Shown here one piece after another: positions 10,227-18,970 of a DNA stretch of 64,000 nucleotides; the first letter of the stretch is position 1; each line of letters opens with the position of its first letter. This stretch comes from Hyphomicrobiales bacterium (lineage in GTDB: Bacteria > Pseudomonadota > Alphaproteobacteria > Rhizobiales > Beijerinckiaceae): contig CAKNFP010000001.1 of assembly GCA_930633525.1 (NCBI GenBank), forward strand, positions 2,768,001-2,832,000. Reading direction: 5' to 3'. The translations under genes were made by a program, and so were the position numbers. The notes below the pieces were generated by a model that ran no database searches, was not told the origin of the DNA, and was given only the letters and a program-made list of their open reading frames with translations.

Positions 10227-10646
10227 TCAGTCGTCGCGATAGACGCGCTCGTTGCGCTCGTGGCGCTCCTGTGCCTCCAGCGAGAGCGTAGCTATGGGAC
10301 GAGCCTCCAGACGCTTCAAGGAGATCGGCTCGCCGGTCTCCTCGCAGTAGCCATAGGACAAGTCCTCGATACGCAACAACGCCGCCTCAATCTTGGCGAT
10401 TAGCTTGCGCTGTCGATCCCGGGCCCTGAGTTCGATCGCCCTATCGGTTTCCGAAGAGGCACGATCGGCCAGGTCCGGGTGATTCTCACTCTCGCTTTGC
10501 AGCGCGACCAACGTCTCGCGGCTTTCCCGCAGGATGTCCTCTTTCCAGTTCAGGAGCTTGCGCCGAAAGTACTCTCGCTGACGCTCGCTCATGAACGGCT
10601 CGTCTTCTGACGGGCGGTAGCTCTCGTCGATTACGATATCCGACAT
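10227..10646 (-). CDS. dksA: RNA polymerase-binding factor DksA (single-cysteine form)
   Basis: Binds the RNA polymerase secondary channel and, with ppGpp, adjusts rRNA and amino-acid promoters. The protein is 139 aa from the ATG at 10646 (MSDIVIDESY); the open frame extends upstream, but without family similarity. The coiled-coil tip shows the DxxDxA pattern (DLADRA, residues 58-63). The zinc-finger region keeps only Cys101; the other three cysteine positions are Thr104, Ser122 and Ala125. This non-canonical finger is known from alphaproteobacterial DksA, such as that of Rhodobacter sphaeroides. It lies 199 nt downstream of the SGNH/MBOAT genes on the same strand and ends at the bidirectional terminator. 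Confidence 0.95.
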   Translation of the reverse strand: MSDIVIDESYRPSEDEPFMSERQREYFRRKLLNWKEDILRESRETLVALQSESENHPDLADRASSETDRAIELRARDRQRKLIAKIEAALLRIEDLSYGYCEETGEPISLKRLEARPIATLSLEAQERHERNERVYRDD

Positions 10647-10845
10647 GCGTGGCTTTGCTCTTATCCCCTGAGCCCCTTGTGAGGCGCCGCCTATATAGCG
10701 GCCGAAGGCCCCGGCGACAACGCGGATTACAGTCACCTTTTGGTGCAGGGTGGCAAAAACTTTACGCGGCTGGACGCAATTTGGGCAGAGACCACCTCAA
10801 GGCTTTGAAAATTAACACTTTATAAAAACCAGCCGCGGGTCCTGC

Positions 10846-11916
10846 TCAAGGCTGCGCGGCGCGTTTTCCGTCAATAAACGCGACGATCTCCGCCTCCAGA
10901 CGCTCGGCCAGGCTCCTGCGGTAGTGGGTATGGTCGAAGAAATTGCCGGGATCGCGATTCTCCGGGCGGTCGAAACGCCAGTCGACGATATGGGTGTTGG
11001 GGCGCTCCGCCGCGAGCTTGGCGAAGATGTCGCGGCAAACCGTTTCCGCGTCCGCTGCCGGAGTGCCCGGCTCGGGCAGCCCCGTGATGTAGACCGGAGG
11101 ACGCACGAGAACGACCGTCGTATCGGCGGGCAGCCCCGCAAGACGCGCCGCTATCGCCTTGGCGGCCGGAAAATCGGGGCCGAGATTGACGTCTGCCGTG
11201 CCCTGCGGCTTGTCGAGTTCCTGCCGCATGTGCGCCAGCTGTTCGGGTGTGCCTACACCATAGACGTTCTCGTAGTTCCAGAAGCCGTCAGGGCGCGCTT
11301 GCCGACGTTGGCCGATCACATAGGAGAAATAGTTGCGCAGGCCACTCAGCGAGGACGACCGGAAGAGGCCCTTCAGATAGTCCAGCGTCGAGAGGCTGTA
11401 GAGCCAATAGGGAAACGGGTTGACCTGCTTCGAGAAATCGTCCGAGCACCACACGCCGTCGATACCGAGCACCAGGACTTTCGGCGGCTCCGCGCGATGC
11501 GCCATGAACCAGTCCCATGTCGTCAGAAGTTCCTTGGGCAAGGCACCCTGAACAACCAGGGCCACGAAAGGAATACCGGTCTTCTCGGTCAGAACGGCCG
11601 GATCGATCATCTGCACGCGCGAGTTGCCAATGATCGCGGAATTGAAGGCCGGATCGCGGCCGCGGCTTACATTGGCCGTTCGCGGCCCCTGCTGCGGCAC
11701 GCCCTCCTTGAGGCGGACCGGCGAACGGCCGGTGTCGAAGGGATCGATCAACAGCATCAGAACAAGGACGCCGAACAGAAACCCGAAGGAGCCTATGCAG
11801 AAAATCGCGACGAACCGCCGCCAGGTCGCCGAAGAGACATCACGCATTGGCAGCCCAAGGCGGCGCCCGAAGCGGGCCACCCTCTCCTTCTGCGCTTCTG
11901 TACCCGTCAACTGCAT
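10846..11916 (-). CDS. SGNH-like membrane protein, copy A
   Basis: A probable accessory acyl-transfer or esterase protein working with the MBOAT enzyme upstream; no specific function is known to me. The protein is 356 aa. It has a single N-terminal transmembrane helix (about 36-57), then a periplasmic domain with an SGNH-type first block IIGNSR (GNSR at 97-100) and a C-terminal DHTHYRRS motif (Asp328, His331) resembling the DxxH block. It is clearly homologous to the next gene upstream (11963-12997) throughout: both share IDPFD.GRSP, GNSR, VRPPVY.TGL and DHTHYR. The start is the ATG at 11916 with GGAAAG about 9 nt upstream. It is the last of three genes transcribed MBOAT, copy B, copy A. Confidence 0.65.
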   Translation of the reverse strand: MQLTGTEAQKERVARFGRRLGLPMRDVSSATWRRFVAIFCIGSFGFLFGVLVLMLLIDPFDTGRSPVRLKEGVPQQGPRTANVSRGRDPAFNSAIIGNSRVQMIDPAVLTEKTGIPFVALVVQGALPKELLTTWDWFMAHRAEPPKVLVLGIDGVWCSDDFSKQVNPFPYWLYSLSTLDYLKGLFRSSSLSGLRNYFSYVIGQRRQARPDGFWNYENVYGVGTPEQLAHMRQELDKPQGTADVNLGPDFPAAKAIAARLAGLPADTTVVLVRPPVYITGLPEPGTPAADAETVCRDIFAKLAAERPNTHIVDWRFDRPENRDPGNFFDHTHYRRSLAERLEAEIVAFIDGKRAAQP

Positions 11917-11962
11917 GCCTTTTGCTTTCCAGGAAATACGGCGCGACCGGACCGCTATGCGG

Positions 11963-12997
11963 TCAGGAGCCCGGCGCCTGCACCTTTTTCAGGATCGCGG
12001 CAATCTCTGCCTCGATCATCCGGGCGACACTCTTTCGGTAATGCGTGTGGTCAATAAAGCCGTCGGGATCGCGGGTCTCGGCCCGGTCCACGCGCCAGTC
12101 GATCAAATAGGTATTCGCCCGCCCCGCGGCCAAGGCCTCGTGGACCGCCCGGCAAGCCGCATCGGTCTTCGCCTGATCACTCCCCGACGCGCCAAGTCCG
12201 GTCACGTATACGGGCGGACGAACGAGAAAGACGGCGGTCTCCGGCGGCAGATTGGCCAGGCGCTCGCCGAGTGCCTCCGCGGCCCCGAACCGGCCCGTGA
12301 GATTGATCTCGATTTCCGCGTCGGGCCCCAGCAATTTCTGCCGTCGCTCGGGGCTGTCATAGCCCAGTTTCTTGTAGACCGGCTCATAATCCCAGTAGCC
12401 GTCCGGGCGTGCGCGATCCCTGAGACCCAAGAGATAGCCGAGATAGCGCGGAACATAGTCGGCCAGCACGCTGTAGCGCAGAAGCCCATCGAGATAGGCC
12501 ACGCGGGACCGGTCATAAAGCCAGAACGGGAAGGGATCGGTCGGGCTCATCGAGACCCGGTCGTCGCACCAGGGCATGTCGAGCCCGATGATGATCGCCT
12601 TCGGCGGTGCCTCCCGATGCCGGATGAACCAGTCCAGCACCGCCAGCTGCTCCCGGGAGCGGCTGGCCTGGATCACAAGCGAGACAAAGGGGATGCCAGT
12701 CGCCCCGCTCAATCTCTCCGGCTCAAGCGCCTGAATGCGGGAGTTGCCGATGATGGCGGCCTGGAAGGCGTGGTCGCGCCCACGGCTGGCATTCTCGAGA
12801 CGGCTCGTCGCCGAGGTCTCGGCGTCCGGTGCCGGAACGCCGGGCGTGCGCAGAAGGGGCGAACGGCCACTGTCAAACGGGTCAATCAGAAACAGCAGCG
12901 CCACGACACCCACAAGGCCGGCCATGGACGCGACCATGAATGTCACCGCAAAGCGCCGCCAGGGCCCGCTCCAGCCGGCGACGCCGGAGCGCGCCAT
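11963..12997 (-). CDS. SGNH-like membrane protein, copy B
   Basis: Paralogue of the protein encoded at 10846-11916, with the same layout: one N-terminal transmembrane helix, the IIGNSR block (GNSR 84-87), a central VRPPVYVTGL segment and the C-terminal DHTHYRKS block (Asp316, His319). Its first 17 possible codons would overlap the MBOAT gene. I chose the ATG at 12997 (MARSGVAGW), since GGGGAG stands 6 nt before it, giving 344 aa and a 16-nt gap to the MBOAT stop. It is likely exported to act in the periplasm on the acyl group delivered by the MBOAT protein. The catalytic residues are inferred from motif position, not demonstrated. Confidence 0.65.
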   Translation of the reverse strand: MARSGVAGWSGPWRRFAVTFMVASMAGLVGVVALLFLIDPFDSGRSPLLRTPGVPAPDAETSATSRLENASRGRDHAFQAAIIGNSRIQALEPERLSGATGIPFVSLVIQASRSREQLAVLDWFIRHREAPPKAIIIGLDMPWCDDRVSMSPTDPFPFWLYDRSRVAYLDGLLRYSVLADYVPRYLGYLLGLRDRARPDGYWDYEPVYKKLGYDSPERRQKLLGPDAEIEINLTGRFGAAEALGERLANLPPETAVFLVRPPVYVTGLGASGSDQAKTDAACRAVHEALAAGRANTYLIDWRVDRAETRDPDGFIDHTHYRKSVARMIEAEIAAILKKVQAPGS

Positions 12998-13013
12998 GCC
13001 ACGCTCCCCGTGC

Positions 13014-14384
13014 TCAGAACTGGAAGTAGATGAACTCATAGGACTCACTGTCCCCGATCTTCAACAGCAGCACGATGAACATGACCGCGAGCGCCACCGC
13101 GAGCAGCGGATGCGGCTGCGGCTTATGCACCAGTGCCCAGGCCGTCGGGCCGATCATGGCGAAAGCGGCCGCCCAGGCGATCGCGCGCCATTTGAACCCG
13201 GAACCGAGCGGCGCCAGGCCGAGCAACCCTTCATAGATGTTGAGCGCACCCTGGAAGCTCTCGGCGCGGAACAACACCCAGGTCAGCACGACGAACAGAA
13301 AGGTCAGAAACCACCCGATAATCGGGTGCATGGGCAATCCCGCCCGGCGCCAGAGAACGCCAGCGACGAGGCCGACGCCGTGGGCCACGCCCCAGGCGAC
13401 GAAAGTCATCCCGGCGCCATGCCACAGGCCACCCAGCGTCATCGTCGCGAACAGGGCGAGCATCTGCAAGGCCAAGCCATGCCGGTTGCCACCGAGCGCG
13501 ATATAGAGATAGTCGCGGAGGAAGCGCGACAGGGTCATGTGCCAGCGCCGCCAGAAATCCTGCAGCGAGAGGGCCCGATAGGGCGTGTCGAAGTTTTGCG
13601 GCAGCACGACGCCGAACATCAGCGCGATACCGAGAGCCATGTCGGTGTAGCCGGAGAAATCGAAATAGATCTGGAAGGCGAAGGACAGCGTGCCCTGCCA
13701 CGCCTGGATCATCGTCACAGACCCCAGTTCGGCGGCGGCGAACACAGGATTGACGTTGACCGCCAGCTGGTCGCCGATCAGCACCTTCTTCGCCAGCCCG
13801 ACGATCAGCAGCATGATCCCGCGCGCGAAGCGCTCGGCCGCGTCGCTGCGCTGGTACGGCCGCTCGTCGAACTGGTGCATGATCTCGCTCCAGCGCACCA
13901 GTGGGCCGGCGAGAACCTGCGGGAAAAAGGCGATGTAGAGTCCGTAACGCACCAGATCGAACGGCTTGGTCTTACCCGCCTTTAGATCTGTCAGATACAT
14001 CACGTGGTGGAAGGTGAAAAACGAGATGCCGAGTGGCAGCGCCAGCGACAGCATCGGCAACGACACCCCCGGCAGCCTGTTGGCGAGGTCCGCGAAGAAG
14101 TCGGCGTATTTGAAGAGCGCCAGGACGAACAGGTTCGCGGTGATGGCAATGACGATCAGGCTCTCGCGCCGGGTGGACGCAAAAAGCGTCGCGATGGCCC
14201 AGTTGATCACGATCGACAGAACGATCAGCGGAATGAAACGCCAATCCCAGTAGCCGTAGAAGATGATCGAAAGAACGAGCAGCAGCGGCAGGCGCCAGGA
14301 AGGCTGGAAGCGTTCAACCAGCGCATGCAAGGCAAGCGCGGCAGGCAGAAACACGAGCAAGAACGCATAAGAGTTAAAAAGCAT
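13014..14384 (-). CDS. MBOAT family O-acyltransferase (AlgI-like)
   Basis: Polytopic membrane acyltransferase of the AlgI/DltB group, which moves acyl (often acetyl) groups across the membrane for modification of an exported polymer. The protein is 456 aa with about ten hydrophobic segments. Hallmarks are FNSYAFLLVFLP at the N-terminus, the FFPQVLAGPLVRW segment, the DFSGYTDMALG motif, and the active-site region LGGLWHGAGMTFVAWG with the conserved histidine and a second histidine in GVAHGVG. The ATG at 14384 has a GGGG-rich but distant SD. It is first in a three-gene set with the two SGNH-like proteins. The substrate polymer is unknown, because no polysaccharide synthase is nearby. Confidence 0.9.
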   Translation of the reverse strand: MLFNSYAFLLVFLPAALALHALVERFQPSWRLPLLLVLSIIFYGYWDWRFIPLIVLSIVINWAIATLFASTRRESLIVIAITANLFVLALFKYADFFADLANRLPGVSLPMLSLALPLGISFFTFHHVMYLTDLKAGKTKPFDLVRYGLYIAFFPQVLAGPLVRWSEIMHQFDERPYQRSDAAERFARGIMLLIVGLAKKVLIGDQLAVNVNPVFAAAELGSVTMIQAWQGTLSFAFQIYFDFSGYTDMALGIALMFGVVLPQNFDTPYRALSLQDFWRRWHMTLSRFLRDYLYIALGGNRHGLALQMLALFATMTLGGLWHGAGMTFVAWGVAHGVGLVAGVLWRRAGLPMHPIIGWFLTFLFVVLTWVLFRAESFQGALNIYEGLLGLAPLGSGFKWRAIAWAAAFAMIGPTAWALVHKPQPHPLLAVALAVMFIVLLLKIGDSESYEFIYFQF

Positions 14385-14799
14385 GGACCGGCTGCATCCC
14401 CCCGCTCCCCGGCACAGGCTGTGGCGGGAAACAACGGCGCGCGGCTGTCATGACTTCAAATCCGGCCGCAACAGGTGCTGAACCGAGCCGCGAACGCCAA
14501 CCCGCCTTTGATTCTGACCCTCAATCGGATCGAATGGATAGAGTGTCTATGTCATGAAGCACGGCGGTACCGTCAACCAATTTTAGGTCGCTAACAAATC
14601 CCGCCGGGGGTCCAGCTGTCGATTATCCCAAGCTGTGTTTCCATGGCGACAGGGCGGGAGCCAGCGCGGATGGGGAAGTCCCGCGCGATGACTTGACCCT
14701 CAAGCTCATCCCGTCTCTCCTTTGGGCAAGCGGTACGGATGTGTGAGTTCCAACGGCGCATGGGGCGGCGACGGGCTCGCGGGGAAGGAAACCAATTCT
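14385..14799. other. Intergenic region, no gene seen
   Basis: This 415-nt spacer between divergent genes (MBOAT on minus, SMP-30 on plus) must hold both promoters. I see no convincing -35/-10 pair, riboswitch or conserved small frame. A frame continuous with the SMP-30 gene extends back to 14722 but lacks family similarity before 14800. Confidence 0.5.
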
Positions 14800-15672
14800 A
14801 TGACCGAGATCACCTGCATTGCCCGCATGTCACACCTGGTGGGCGAATCCATCGTCTGGGACGCGGAGCGCAGCCATCTTCTTTGGTGCGACATCATGGA
14901 ACCGGCCATCTACGCGCTCGACATCAAGAGCGGCGAACGCCAGCGCTGGGGCTTCGCCGATCCCGTGGGCAGCTTCGGGCTGACGCGCAGCGGCAAGCTC
15001 GTGGTGGCTCTCGGCCGCGACGTCTATCTCTTTGATCGCGACACCGAGGAGCGGACCCACCTGGCGCAGGTGGAGACCAATCCCGGCACCGCGCGGCTCA
15101 ATGACGGCAAGGTCGGCCCGGACGGCGCGTTCTGGGTGGGAAGCATGACCCCGCCGGACAGCCCCTCGGTCGCCGCGCTCTATCGCGTGACCGCCGATGG
15201 CCGCGTCGAGCGGAAGGTCGAAGGCCTTGCGACCTCCAACGGCCTCGCCTGGTCGCCGGACGGGCGCATCATGTATCACTCGGATTCACGCGCTGCCTGG
15301 GTGGATCGCTGGGACTTCGATGCCGCGACTGGAAAGATCTCCAATCGCCAGCGCTTCCGGACCCTGAGCGAACAGGAGGGCAAGCCCGATGGCGCCGCCA
15401 CCGACAGCGCGGGCAACTACTGGAGCTGCGGCATCTCGGCCGGGTGCCTGAACTGCTTCGCCCCGAACGGCGGCCTGCTGGCGCGCATCCCCGTGCCTGT
15501 ACCGCGGCCGACCATGCCCTGCTTCGGTGGCCCGGATCTCAAGACGCTCTATTTCACGAGCCTGAGCTCCAATCTGAGCGACGAAGTGAAGGCCCAGTAT
15601 CCGCTGTCTGGCAGCGTCTTCAGCATGCCGGTCGATCTCGCCGGCGCGCCGGTGCCCCGTTTCGCCGACTGA
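14800..15672 (+). CDS. SMP-30/gluconolactonase family protein
   Basis: Predicted six-bladed beta-propeller lactonase that hydrolyses sugar lactones in aldose oxidation pathways. The protein is 290 aa, the family norm. Expected metal-ligand regions are present: GESIVWD near the N-terminus (Glu), RLNDGKVGPDG (Asn), and TSNGLAWSPDG followed by MYHSDS (Asn and Asp). The ATG at 14800 has AAGGA about 10 nt upstream, so the 26 upstream codons were rejected. It stands alone on the plus strand and converges with the ycjF-type gene. The actual sugar lactone cannot be told from sequence. Confidence 0.88.
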   Translation: MTEITCIARMSHLVGESIVWDAERSHLLWCDIMEPAIYALDIKSGERQRWGFADPVGSFGLTRSGKLVVALGRDVYLFDRDTEERTHLAQVETNPGTARLNDGKVGPDGAFWVGSMTPPDSPSVAALYRVTADGRVERKVEGLATSNGLAWSPDGRIMYHSDSRAAWVDRWDFDAATGKISNRQRFRTLSEQEGKPDGAATDSAGNYWSCGISAGCLNCFAPNGGLLARIPVPVPRPTMPCFGGPDLKTLYFTSLSSNLSDEVKAQYPLSGSVFSMPVDLAGAPVPRFAD

Positions 15673-15695
15673 TCAGTCAGGCTTCCTGCCGCGCC

Positions 15696-15723
15696 GTCAG
15701 GTTTGGCTTGTCAGGTTTGGCTT
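15696..15723. repeat. 14-bp tandem duplication across a stop codon
   Basis: The unit GTCAGGTTTGGCTT occurs twice head to tail (15696-15709 and 15710-15723). The second copy contains the stop and last codons of the ycjF-type gene; the first lies just past it. It is probably a slippage event. Confidence 0.8.
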
Positions 15724-16757
15724 GCCGGCGCATCGGCGGCGCGATCGAAGAGCCCCGCCGCGACATCCTGCAAACGCGGCTCTTCGACGCCGATGAAGGG
15801 CATCGGCCGGCAGACCGCAATGGCGGCGATGCCGACGCGCGCCGTCAACAGGCCATTCAGGGCCCCCTCCCCGAGCTTGGCGGAAATGCGCGCCGCCAAG
15901 CCGAGACCAAGCACCTGCTGGACGATGTCATCGCCAACCGCGACACCGCCAGTGACAGCCAGGTGCGACAGCACGTTGCCGGAAAGCCGGAGGAAGCCGA
16001 ACAGTCCCGGCCGGCCGCCATAGACGGCAGCGACCCGCCTCACCAGGCGGACGCAGGCGAACAGCACGAAGCCGATATCGACGATGGCGCGCGGGCTTAC
16101 CGCCGTCACCAGCGAGACCTGCTTCGCTCCATTGGCCACGATACGCCGGGCCTGCCGGTCCAAGGGTTCAAGAAGTTCGCGCTCGGCAACGGTCAGCCGA
16201 TCACTCGCATCGATGATTTCGTCGGCCATGCCGGACAGCACGGCGCGGCCGCGCGCGGTCTCCGGCCGATGGGCATAAAGCGCGCACAAAGCTGTCACGA
16301 TCGCCCCCGCCTCGCGATCGTCCTTCGTAAGGATGGCCTTTTCAGTCCTCGCCCGAAGCGTCTCGATGCGCCGCTCACGGAAGATGCCGAGCGCCTCGCG
16401 CAGGACGATCGCGAGGAAGGCGACGCCAGCGACGGCCGCGAGCGCGATGGCGACCCAGCCCAGCGCTGGATAGGCGTTGAACAGGTCACGAATCAGGCGT
16501 TCAAGCGCGAGCGTGAGGCCGAGGACAGCGAGCCCGCCGAGAGCGGAGGCAAGCCACGCGCCCCAGGCGATCTTGCGCCGCCGCCGAGGGACAATGATCT
16601 CGTCCGCCTCGTCGAACGGCGCATCCTCCTCCGCGACGACGATGCGGCCCCCGCGCCGCAATCCCTCGCCGACCGCGTCGGCACCTGGTCCGTAGGAGGC
16701 CACGGCCGGGTCATCGAGGCGGAAAGCCCGTGGCGCGCGCGGGCGGCTATCGGACAT
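15711..16757 (-). CDS. ycjF: YcjF family membrane protein (DUF697, TIGR01620)
   Basis: Inner-membrane protein of unknown function, normally paired with the YcjX P-loop protein. The 348-aa protein has a basic/acidic N-terminal cytoplasmic region, two transmembrane helices around residues 63-85 and 98-118 (KIAWGAWLASALGG, YPALGWVAIALAAVAG), and a C-terminal DUF697-type domain with alternating hydrophobic helices (SLVTAVSPRAIVDIGFVLFA, RLSGNVLSHLAVTGG). The ATG at 16757 has AGAGGA 9 nt upstream. It starts 18 nt after ycjX, forming a sixA-like / ycjX / ycjF operon. The end overlaps a 14-bp tandem repeat. Confidence 0.88.
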   Translation of the reverse strand: MSDSRPRAPRAFRLDDPAVASYGPGADAVGEGLRRGGRIVVAEEDAPFDEADEIIVPRRRRKIAWGAWLASALGGLAVLGLTLALERLIRDLFNAYPALGWVAIALAAVAGVAFLAIVLREALGIFRERRIETLRARTEKAILTKDDREAGAIVTALCALYAHRPETARGRAVLSGMADEIIDASDRLTVAERELLEPLDRQARRIVANGAKQVSLVTAVSPRAIVDIGFVLFACVRLVRRVAAVYGGRPGLFGFLRLSGNVLSHLAVTGGVAVGDDIVQQVLGLGLAARISAKLGEGALNGLLTARVGIAAIAVCRPMPFIGVEEPRLQDVAAGLFDRAADAPASQT

Positions 16758-16775
16758 CGGGTTGGGTCCTCTCCA

Positions 16776-18221
16776 TCACGCCAGCCTGTCGCCCAGCAGG
16801 AACTCCAGCGCACGATCAAGCCGGATATGGGGCAGCGGCGCGAGACGCCCGCCATGAGCACGCGCGCGGCGCGGCGGCCGAAAGCGCGGGAAGCGCAGGG
16901 CACCGGGCGGAAAGCCGCCTGAAAACACGGTCTCGGGATTGTCGGGCAGCTCGCCGGGAAAGATCGCGGCCTCCGTCTCACCGTCGAAAATCTGGCCGTC
17001 AATCTCTTCGCCGGCTGCCGGCGTGCCGACGATTGCCGCCAGGTTCTCGCCATCCTCGCGAACCGTTGCCTCGCGCGTCGCACGGATCGCGGCAAGGGCC
17101 ACTGTGCCGACGGTGCCCCCCGCGCCCTGCGTCCGGCGCATCGAACGGTCGACAAGCAACTTCAGGATGGCTTCCAGCCGCTGGTGGTCGGCCCGGTGCA
17201 GATGGTCGGCCTTGGTGGCGGCGAACAGCACCTTGTCGATACGCGGCGAGAAGATGCTCGACAGGAAACTGTTGCGGCCCGCACGAAAGGCGAGCAGCAC
17301 CTGATCGAGCGCGGTCTCCAGTTCGGCGAGCGCGGCGGGACCCGCGTCGAGTGATGCGAGCACGTCGACCAGAACGATCTGACGGTCGAGCCGCGCGAAA
17401 TGCTCGCGGAAGAACGGCCGCACGACCTGCGCCTTGTAAGCCTCGTAGCGGCGTTCCATCTGGCTCGCGAGGCTGCGCGGCGGCGTGACGAAGCCCGGCG
17501 GCAGATCGAGCGGCGCGAAGGTCAGGGCCGGCGAGCCGGCAAGGTCGCCTGGCATCAGGAAGCGGCCCGGTGGCGTCGTCGCGACGGCCTCGGGACCTGC
17601 CCGCAGCGCCTTCAGATAATCTGTGAATGTCCCCGCGAGCTGGGTAATATCGGCCTCGCCGACCGCGCCCGCCGGATCGCGCTGCAGGGCATGGTGCCAC
17701 GCCCCGGCAATCCCGGCCCGCTCCGGCTTGCGGCTGCCGGCCACCGTCTCACGCGACCATTCGGCGAAGCTCTTGTCGAGGAGCGCGAGGTCGAGGAGCC
17801 ATTCACCGGGATAGTCGACAATGTCGAGGGCGAGCGTCGCGGGGCCGCCTCGCCAGCCGGCAGCGCGCTCGTAGTCAATGCTGACGCGCAGCTCCGCGAT
17901 CCTGCGCGTCGACTCCGGCCAGCGCCGCTCCGGCTCGGCGAGCGACGCCATATGCTCCTCGAAGGGAAAGCGCGGCACCGTGTCGTCAGGCTGGTCGTCG
18001 AGGCGGGCCTTGCGGATGCGTCCTTCGGCGGAGGCGCGAAAGACCGGCATGGCGACGGAGGCGAGCAGATGATGGACAAGGGCCGTGGTGAAGACCGTCT
18101 TGCCCGAGCGTGACAGGCCCGTCACGCCCAGCCGCAACCGTGGAGAGACGGTGGCGGCTGCGTAATGGCCAAGGTTGCGGATGGCGTCGACGGTGCCGTC
18201 GAGGAAGGATGGTGTGCTCAC
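16776..18221 (-). CDS. ycjX: YcjX family P-loop protein
   Basis: Putative GTPase or ATPase of unknown role; in gammaproteobacteria it is linked with the phage-shock region. The protein is 481 aa. Its Walker A is GLSRSGKT (35-42), a Walker B/G3-like region reads DIVDYPGEWLLDL, and a TKADH segment resembles a G4 (TKxD) specificity motif. The GTG at 18221 is the only plausible start. It lacks a clear Shine-Dalgarno, which suggests translational coupling to the sixA-like gene 27 nt upstream. The protein probably acts at the membrane with YcjF. Its length and motifs match the family well. Confidence 0.9.
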   Translation of the reverse strand: MSTPSFLDGTVDAIRNLGHYAAATVSPRLRLGVTGLSRSGKTVFTTALVHHLLASVAMPVFRASAEGRIRKARLDDQPDDTVPRFPFEEHMASLAEPERRWPESTRRIAELRVSIDYERAAGWRGGPATLALDIVDYPGEWLLDLALLDKSFAEWSRETVAGSRKPERAGIAGAWHHALQRDPAGAVGEADITQLAGTFTDYLKALRAGPEAVATTPPGRFLMPGDLAGSPALTFAPLDLPPGFVTPPRSLASQMERRYEAYKAQVVRPFFREHFARLDRQIVLVDVLASLDAGPAALAELETALDQVLLAFRAGRNSFLSSIFSPRIDKVLFAATKADHLHRADHQRLEAILKLLVDRSMRRTQGAGGTVGTVALAAIRATREATVREDGENLAAIVGTPAAGEEIDGQIFDGETEAAIFPGELPDNPETVFSGGFPPGALRFPRFRPPRRARAHGGRLAPLPHIRLDRALEFLLGDRLA

Positions 18222-18248
18222 GGCATAGAGATAGGTAATGCAGGACGA

Positions 18249-18797
18249 TCAGTCATCCTCACCGCCCAGGCTTTTCGGCGTAATGAAACGGTCGAGGCGG
18301 CCCTTGAACGGCGCGAGCTCCGCCCAGCGTCCGGGAAAATCGATGACCGACAGCGCGGCCGTCGGAAACTTGCGCTGCAGATCCGCGAGCTGCTGGCTGT
18401 CGCCGCCGCCTGACAACAGCAGCGTCAGCTCCGCCATGCCGGGATTGTGGCCGACGACGAGAAGCGTCTTCACGTCCTCCGCGATCCCGCGCAGCACCGT
18501 TAGCAGGATCTCGACCCGCGCCTCGTAGATGCGCTTCTCGGTCTTCATCGGCAGGTCGGCCGTCCCCGTTCCGTCGGGGCGGGCTTTCCCGAGCGCCGGC
18601 CCCACCAAAGCCCAGGTGTCTTGTGTCCGCCTGGCGGAGGACACGAGGGCGAGGTCGGGAATCAGCTGCTCCGCGGCCATATAGGCGGCCATGAGCGGCG
18701 CTGCCTTGCGGCCGCGCGCTGCGAGGGGTCTGTCGTGATCAGCCACGCCATCGGGCCAGTCGGACTTGGCGTGGCGCAGGAGGATAAGCCGGCGCAT
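18249..18797 (-). CDS. SixA-like histidine phosphatase
   Basis: Member of the histidine phosphatase (phosphoglycerate mutase) superfamily, closest to SixA, which removes phosphate from phosphohistidine in phosphorelay proteins. The protein is 182 aa. The catalytic RHG-type motif is RHAKSDW (His9), with the second histidine in VGHNPGM and Arg in SSARRTQDTW. The ATG at 18797 fits the family N-terminus exactly. It is first in an operon with ycjX and ycjF. Because cckA and a free Hpt protein are in the same window, a phosphorelay target is attractive but unproven; a metabolite phosphatase is the alternative. Confidence 0.88.
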   Translation of the reverse strand: MRRLILLRHAKSDWPDGVADHDRPLAARGRKAAPLMAAYMAAEQLIPDLALVSSARRTQDTWALVGPALGKARPDGTGTADLPMKTEKRIYEARVEILLTVLRGIAEDVKTLLVVGHNPGMAELTLLLSGGGDSQQLADLQRKFPTAALSVIDFPGRWAELAPFKGRLDRFITPKSLGGEDD

Positions 18798-18970
18798 GGC
18801 GCCACGTTACGGCGGATTGCCGCGCGCGGAAAGATCCTCTCGGCACGCCGGACCAGCCCGAAGGCTCCCGGCCAGTCGAACCGGGCAGGAACTGCCATGC
18901 GCAACCCTTTATTACGTCTTATATTAAGCATGTACCGGCATAGCGGTGCCTGCGATCGGAGGATCGGCTC

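Noticed and set aside
11624..13033. 469-codon plus-strand frame opposite the SGNH-like genes
   Set aside because: No SD, no domain, and both SGNH-like proteins on the minus strand are clear paralogues.
15444..16922. 492-codon plus-strand frame
   Set aside because: It overlaps the end of the SMP-30 gene and runs opposite ycjF; its composition is that of a shadow frame.
18798..18970. SAM-II or other SAM riboswitch before the Cys/Met PLP enzyme
   Set aside because: The leader does not show the SAM-II pseudoknot pattern; only a short AT-rich stretch and a 4-bp hairpin are present.
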